Assembly (NCBI RefSeq): GCF_000718775.1
Contig: NZ_JOCB01000031.1
Span: 7,451-71,450, forward strand
DNA from: Streptomyces sp. NRRL S-31
Lineage (GTDB): Bacteria; Actinomycetota; Actinomycetes; Streptomycetales; Streptomycetaceae
Direction of reading: 5' to 3'
Length of the DNA: 64,000 bases
The position numbers and the translations under genes are program-made. Each line of letters begins with the position of its first letter. Positions within the stretch are counted from its first letter, which is position 1. The notes under the pieces are model-generated. The model did not search any database. It saw nothing but the letters and a program-made list of their open reading frames with translations, and was not told the DNA's origin. Of the stretch, positions 58,053 through 64,000 are shown one piece after another.

Positions 58053-58122
58053 GGTGAAAACCCGCCCGAACCTCGCAAAAACCCTCAGCGCGTACACCCT
58101 CAGCATCGAGAAGAGAATGCCG

Positions 58123-59973
58123 ATGACCGAGCAGGCCACCGGGGCCCACCATCCGCAGCCGCGGCCCCGTTCCGGAGGACAGCAGTCCGCCCCCGTCGAG
58201 CACGTCACGGGTGCGCAGTCCCTCATCCGCTCCCTTGAGGAGGTCGGTGTGGACACGGTGTTCGGCATTCCCGGCGGCACGATCCTCCCGGCGTACGACC
58301 CGCTGATGGACTCCACCCGGGTGCGGCACATCCTGGTCCGGCACGAGCAGGGCGCCGGCCACGCCGCCACCGGCTACGCGCAGGCCACCGGCAAGGTCGG
58401 CGTCTGCATGGCGACGAGCGGCCCCGGCGCCACCAACCTGGTCACCCCGATCGCCGACGCCAACATGGACTCCGTCCCGCTGGTCGCGATCACCGGCCAG
58501 GTGGTGTCCTCGGCGATCGGCACGGACGCCTTCCAGGAGGCGGACATCGTCGGCATCACCATGCCGATCACCAAGCACAGCTTCCTGGTCACCAAGGGCG
58601 AGGACATCCCGCGGGTGATCGCGCAGGCGTTCCACATCGCCTCGACCGGCCGCCCCGGACCGGTCCTGGTCGACATCCCCAAGGACATCCTCCAGAAGAA
58701 GACCACCTTCTCCTGGCCGCCCGTCATGGACCTGCCCGGCTACCGCCCGGTGACCAAGCCGCACGCCAAGCAGATCCGCGAGGCCGCCAAGCTGATCACC
58801 GCCGCCCGGCGGCCCGTCCTGTACGTCGGCGGCGGCGTCCTGAAGGCCGGGGCCACGGCGGAGCTGAAGGTCCTCGCCGAGCTGACCGGCGCACCGGTCA
58901 CCACCACCCTGATGGCGCTCGGCGCGTTCCCCGACAGCCACCCGCTGCACGTCGGCATGCCCGGCATGCACGGCAGCGTCACCGCGGTCACCGCGCTCCA
59001 GAAGGCCGACCTGATCGTGGCCCTCGGCGCCCGCTTCGACGACCGCGTCACCGGCAGGCTGGACAGCTTCGCCCCCTACGCCAAGATCGTGCACGCGGAC
59101 ATCGACCCGGCCGAGATCGGCAAGAACCGCGAGGCGGACGTGCCGATCGTGGGCGACGCCCGCGAGGTCATCGCCGACCTGGTGCAGGCAGTGCAGAAGG
59201 AGCACAGCGAGGGCCACACGGGCGACTACACCGCGTGGTGGAGCGACCTGAACCGGTGGCGCGAGACCTACCCGCTCGGCTACGACCTGCCGGACGACGG
59301 CTCGCTCTCCCCGCAGGCGGTCATCGAGCGCGTCGGACAGCTCGCGCCCGAGGGCACGATCTTCGCGGCGGGCGTCGGCCAGCACCAGATGTGGGCCGCG
59401 CACTTCGTCCAGTACGAGCAGCCCGCCACCTGGCTGAACTCCGGCGGCGCCGGAACCATGGGATACGCGGTCCCGGCCGCCATGGGCGCCAAGGCCGGCC
59501 AGCCCGGCCGGACCGTCTGGGCGATCGACGGCGACGGCTGCTTCCAGATGACCAACCAGGAGCTGACCACCTGCGCCCTGAACAACATCCCGATCAAGGT
59601 CGCCGTCATCAACAACGGCGCTCTCGGGATGGTCCGCCAGTGGCAGACCCTCTTCTACAACCAGCGCTACTCCAACACCGTGCTGCACAGCGGTCCGGAC
59701 GACGTCAACCCCGACGCCCGCGGCACGCGCGTGCCGGACTTCGTGAAGCTGTCCGAGGCGATGGGCTGCGTGGGCCTGCGCTGCGAGCGCCCGGAGGACC
59801 TGGACAAGGTCATCGCGGAGGCCAACTCCATCAACGACCGGCCGGTCGTCGTCGACTTCATCGTCCACGAGGACGCGATGGTCTGGCCGATGGTCGCCGC
59901 CGGCACCTCCAACGACGAGATCATGGCCGCCCGGGACGTCCGCCCCGACTTCGGCGACAACGAAGACGACTGA
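58123..59973 (+). CDS. ilvB: acetolactate synthase large (catalytic) subunit
   Basis: A thiamine-diphosphate enzyme that condenses pyruvate to acetolactate (valine/leucine) or with ketobutyrate (isoleucine). 616 residues. TDP-domain marks are [40 protein letters not shown] (catalytic glutamate), [20 protein letters not shown], and the magnesium/TDP motif [20 protein letters not shown] with [13 protein letters not shown]. The ATG at 58123 has AGAAGAG six bases upstream; ATG 58117 overlaps that site. It is the first structural gene after the attenuator, followed by ilvN after 26 bases. Confidence 0.96.
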   Translation: MTEQATGAHHPQPRPRSGGQQSAPVEHVTGAQSLIRSLEEVGVDTVFGIPGGTILPAYDPLMDSTRVRHILVRHEQGAGHAATGYAQATGKVGVCMATSGPGATNLVTPIADANMDSVPLVAITGQVVSSAIGTDAFQEADIVGITMPITKHSFLVTKGEDIPRVIAQAFHIASTGRPGPVLVDIPKDILQKKTTFSWPPVMDLPGYRPVTKPHAKQIREAAKLITAARRPVLYVGGGVLKAGATAELKVLAELTGAPVTTTLMALGAFPDSHPLHVGMPGMHGSVTAVTALQKADLIVALGARFDDRVTGRLDSFAPYAKIVHADIDPAEIGKNREADVPIVGDAREVIADLVQAVQKEHSEGHTGDYTAWWSDLNRWRETYPLGYDLPDDGSLSPQAVIERVGQLAPEGTIFAAGVGQHQMWAAHFVQYEQPATWLNSGGAGTMGYAVPAAMGAKAGQPGRTVWAIDGDGCFQMTNQELTTCALNNIPIKVAVINNGALGMVRQWQTLFYNQRYSNTVLHSGPDDVNPDARGTRVPDFVKLSEAMGCVGLRCERPEDLDKVIAEANSINDRPVVVDFIVHEDAMVWPMVAAGTSNDEIMAARDVRPDFGDNEDD

Positions 59974-59999
59974 CCTCAGGCAAGGAAGAGCAGAACACC

Positions 60000-61641
<1,642 letters not shown>

Positions 61642-61650
61642 GCCTGCGGA

Positions 61651-61681
61651 CAGGGGCCGGGGCGGACAGCCCCGGCCCCTG
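61651..61681 (+). terminator. terminator of the ilvBNC operon
   Basis: caggggccggggc (61651-61663) and its exact complement (61669-61681) flank a five-base loop, nine bases after the ilvC stop. Outer ggac/gtcc pairing extends it weakly and a short T-containing stretch follows. Confidence 0.8.
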
Positions 61682-61729
61682 TTGTCCACCCCGTCCAGCC
61701 CCGGACGAGTGATCCTTACGCGGAGGCGC

Positions 61730-61757
61730 ATGACGATCGCCGCCCCGCTACTACACT
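61730..61757 (+). promoter_or_regulatory. promoter candidate for serA with a ~100-base leader
   Basis: ATGACG (61730-61735) and TACACT (61752-61757) are separated by 16 bases. Transcription near 61764 would give a leader of about 105 bases. That leader holds a perfect 8-base hairpin, cggccgtc/gacggccg (61825-61842), ending 14 bases before the serA ribosome binding site. Confidence 0.5.
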
Positions 61758-61868
61758 TCTGCACAACACGCGTCAGGCCCACAGCGTCGTGCGTCTTCCG
61801 CGGCTAGTCCCCCTCCTCCGCCTGCGGCCGTCGGGACGGCCGTCCGCATCGCACATGTGAGGACCCAC

Positions 61869-63458
61869 GTGAGCTCGAAACCCGTCGTACTCATCGCTGA
61901 AGAGCTGTCGCCTGCCACCGTCGACGCACTCGGTCCGGACTTCGAGATCCGGCACTGCAACGGAGCGGACCGCTCCGAGCTGCTGCCGGCCCTCGCCGAC
62001 GTGGACGCGATCCTGATCCGCTCCGCCACCAAGGTGGACGCCGAGGCCATCGCCGCCGCGAAGAAGCTCAAGGTCGTCGCGCGGGCCGGTGTCGGCCTGG
62101 ACAACGTCGACGTCTCCGCCTCCACCAAGGCCGGCGTCATGGTCGTCAACGCGCCGACCTCCAACATCGTGACCGCCGCCGAGCTGGCCTGCGGTCTCCT
62201 CCTCTCCACCGCCCGCAACATCCCGCAGGCCAACGCCGCGCTCAAGAACGGCGAGTGGAAGCGGAGCAAGTACACCGGCGTCGAGCTGGCCGAGAAGACC
62301 CTCGGTGTCGTGGGCCTCGGCCGTATCGGCGCCCTCGTCGCCCAGCGCATGTCCGCGTTCGGCATGAAGGTCGTCGCCTACGACCCCTACGTGCAGCCCG
62401 CCCGGGCCGCGCAGATGGGCGTCAAGGTGCTGTCCCTGGACGAGCTGCTGGAGGTCTCCGACTTCATCACCGTCCACCTGCCCAAGACCCCCGAGACCCT
62501 CGGCCTGATCGGCGACGAGGCGCTGCGCAAGGTCAAGCCGAGCGTGCGCATCGTGAACGCGGCGCGCGGCGGCATCGTGGACGAGGCGGCGCTGTACGCG
62601 GCGCTGAAGGAGGGCCGGGTCGCCGGCGCCGGCCTCGACGTGTACGCCAAGGAGCCCTGCACCGACTCCCCGCTCTTCGAGCTGGACCAGGTCGTGTGCA
62701 CCCCGCACCTGGGCGCGTCCACGGACGAGGCGCAGGAGAAGGCCGGTATCGCCGTCGCCAAGTCGGTCCGCCTCGCCCTCGCCGGCGAGCTGGTGCCGGA
62801 CGCCGTCAACGTCCAGGGCGGTGTCATCGCCGAGGACGTCAAGCCGGGCCTGCCGCTCGCCGAGCGCCTCGGCCGGATCTTCACCGCGCTGGCCGGCGAG
62901 GTCGCGCACCGCCTCGACGTCGAGGTCTACGGCGAGATCACCCAGCACGACGTGAAGGTGCTGGAGCTGTCCGCGCTCAAGGGCGTCTTCGAGGACGTCG
63001 TCGACGAGACAGTGTCGTACGTCAACGCGCCGCTGTTCGCCCAGGAGCGCGGTGTCGAGGTGCGCCTGACCACCAGCTCGGAGTCGGCCGACCACCGCAA
63101 CGTGGTGACCGTGCGCGGCACGCTCGCGGACGGCGAGGAGGTGTCGGTCTCCGGCACGCTGGCCGGTCCGAAGCACCTCCAGAAGATCGTCGCGGTCGGC
63201 GAGTACGACGTCGACCTGGCACTCGCCGACCACATGGTGGTGCTGCGCTACGAGGACCGTCCGGGTGTCGTCGGCACCGTCGGCCGCATCCTCGGCGAGG
63301 CGGGCATCAACATCGCCGGCATGCAGGTCGCCCGCGCCGCGGTGGGCGGCGAGGCGCTGGCGGTCCTGACCGTCGACGACACCGTCGGCGCCGGGGTGCT
63401 GGCCGAGGTCTCCGCGGAGATCGGGGCGCGCTCCGCCCGCTCGGTGAACCTGGTCTGA
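61869..63458 (+). CDS. serA: D-3-phosphoglycerate dehydrogenase
   Basis: First step of serine synthesis: oxidises 3-phosphoglycerate with NAD+. It has 529 residues, the long actinobacterial type with an intervening domain and a C-terminal ACT domain that binds serine. KVVARAGVGLDNVDVSASTK and TLGVVGLGRIGALVAQRMSA (cofactor motif), RIVNAARGGIVDEAALYAAL (arginine), AGAGLDVYAKEP (glutamate) and VVCTPHLGASTDEAQEKAG (histidine) form the dehydrogenase. VVLRYEDRPGVVGTVGRIL is the ACT domain. GTG 61869 has GAGGA five bases upstream; GTG 61857 overlaps that site. Confidence 0.96.
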   Translation: MSSKPVVLIAEELSPATVDALGPDFEIRHCNGADRSELLPALADVDAILIRSATKVDAEAIAAAKKLKVVARAGVGLDNVDVSASTKAGVMVVNAPTSNIVTAAELACGLLLSTARNIPQANAALKNGEWKRSKYTGVELAEKTLGVVGLGRIGALVAQRMSAFGMKVVAYDPYVQPARAAQMGVKVLSLDELLEVSDFITVHLPKTPETLGLIGDEALRKVKPSVRIVNAARGGIVDEAALYAALKEGRVAGAGLDVYAKEPCTDSPLFELDQVVCTPHLGASTDEAQEKAGIAVAKSVRLALAGELVPDAVNVQGGVIAEDVKPGLPLAERLGRIFTALAGEVAHRLDVEVYGEITQHDVKVLELSALKGVFEDVVDETVSYVNAPLFAQERGVEVRLTTSSESADHRNVVTVRGTLADGEEVSVSGTLAGPKHLQKIVAVGEYDVDLALADHMVVLRYEDRPGVVGTVGRILGEAGINIAGMQVARAAVGGEALAVLTVDDTVGAGVLAEVSAEIGARSARSVNLV

Positions 63459-63470
63459 GCGCTTCCGCCG

Positions 63471-63510
63471 AACGCCGGACGGGCCGACGCGAGTCGGCCC
63501 GTCCGGCGTT
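63471..63510. terminator. strong bidirectional terminator after serA
   Basis: aacgccggacgggccgac (63471-63488) is an exact inverted repeat of 63493-63510 with a gcga loop (GNRA-type). The stem ends in aa/tt pairs and is followed by tt, so it can serve serA on the plus strand and the PucR-type gene on the minus strand. Confidence 0.85.
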
Positions 63511-63560
63511 TTCCGTGCCCTGCTCCTTCGTGCCCCGCTTCTCCGTGCCCCGGGGGACGG

Positions 63561-64000
63561 TCACAGCCGTGCCCGCTTCAACGCCATGTGCAGCAGCAGC
63601 CGGTCCTCGCCGTCGTCCAGGTCCAGGCCGGTCAGCCGTTCCACCCGGGAGAGCCGGTAGTACAGCGTCTGGCGGTGGACGCCCAGCTCGGACGCCGTGC
63701 GGCCGGCCTGGCCCGCGCAGTCGAGGTAGACCTCCGCCGTGCGGGCCAGCTCCCGGTGGGCGGGGGAGAGCAGCGGGCCGACCACGCGGTCGGTCGCGGT
63801 CCGCGGCGGCAGCGCGGTCAGCAGCCGGTACGCCCCGATCCGCGCCCACTCGGCGACCGGCCCGAACCGCGGCTCGGCCAGCGCGGCCCGCGCGGCGTCG
63901 AAAGCCTGCTGCCACCTGGTGCCCAGATCGGCGAGGCCCGCTCCGGGCTCACCGATGCCGGCGGCGTGCCCCGCGGCCCGGGCGGCCGGCCCGGCGGCCC
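63561..64000 (-). CDS. PucR-type transcriptional regulator, 5' part beyond the window
   Basis: C-terminal 146 residues of a regulator; the frame stays open to the window edge. The GGDEF-like linker region has [20 protein letters not shown] and [20 protein letters not shown], as in CdaR/PucR proteins. The C-terminal HTH_30 domain is clear: [20 protein letters not shown] followed by [20 protein letters not shown]. Such regulators usually control catabolic genes such as purine, proline or sugar-acid use. It is convergent with serA across the terminator. Confidence 0.87.
   Translation of the reverse strand, partial: AAGPAARAAGHAAGIGEPGAGLADLGTRWQQAFDAARAALAEPRFGPVAEWARIGAYRLLTALPPRTATDRVVGPLLSPAHRELARTAEVYLDCAGQAGRTASELGVHRQTLYYRLSRVERLTGLDLDDGEDRLLLHMALKRARL

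Overview
The window is high-GC actinobacterial chromosome, almost certainly Streptomyces. Codon third positions are strongly G/C, GTG starts and leaderless-looking starts are common, and one rare TTA codon lies in a regulatory gene. The order gcvT-gcvH-glyA-sdaA, opp transporter, cysteine desulfurase, mnmA, ligA, GGDEF/EAL gene, gatCAB, second GGDEF/EAL gene, ilvBNC, serA matches, from memory, a conserved core segment of Streptomyces chromosomes (about SCO5469-SCO5515 in S. coelicolor).

Layout. 1-4.3 kb: glycine cleavage genes gcvT and gcvH, then glyA and a truncated sdaA, all on the minus strand, headed by a tandem glycine riboswitch. 4.3-7 kb: a P-loop protein and two SseB-like genes separated by a 181-bp fully palindromic MITE-like element in a CTAG target. 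7.2-14.2 kb: a five-gene oligopeptide/dipeptide ABC transporter whose last ATPase carries a very long acidic repetitive tail. 14.2-23.3 kb: TRIC channel, esterase, thioesterase, a mycothiol-type isomerase relative divergent from a frameshifted WYL regulator, a TetR regulator with repeated operators, two small membrane proteins, cysteine desulfurase, an exported amidase and mnmA.

23.3-35.8 kb is an inserted defence island: an RloA-like ATPase plus RloB (the AbiL-type abortive-infection pair), then hsdM, hsdS, a whiJ/abaA-type regulatory module (DUF397, XRE-DUF5753 and a frameshifted HATPase), hsdR and a YgjP-type metallopeptidase. A decayed piece of mnmA (35775-35862) sits at the far end, although intact mnmA lies at the near end. 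This suggests the island entered through mnmA.

36-54.4 kb is ordinary core: hydrolase, DUF427, LOG protein, SDR, MetE-like protein, ligA, an RmdB-like GGDEF/EAL protein with a TTA codon beside its GGDEF motif, cupin, gatC-gatA-small protein-gatB, several small membrane proteins, a PQQ-type sugar dehydrogenase lipoprotein, aldo/keto reductase and 2-hydroxyacid dehydrogenase. 54.4-64 kb: a PAS-GGDEF protein with degenerate EAL preceded by two palindromes, then ilvBNC controlled by a leader-peptide attenuator (Ile-Leu-Val-Leu in mostly rare codons, pause hairpin, possible antiterminator, terminator), serA, and the 3' part of a PucR-type regulator running off the right edge.

The metabolic genes fit together as serine/glycine/one-carbon supply (serA, glyA, gcv, sdaA) and branched-chain amino acid synthesis. 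Both have cis-acting RNA control visible in the sequence.
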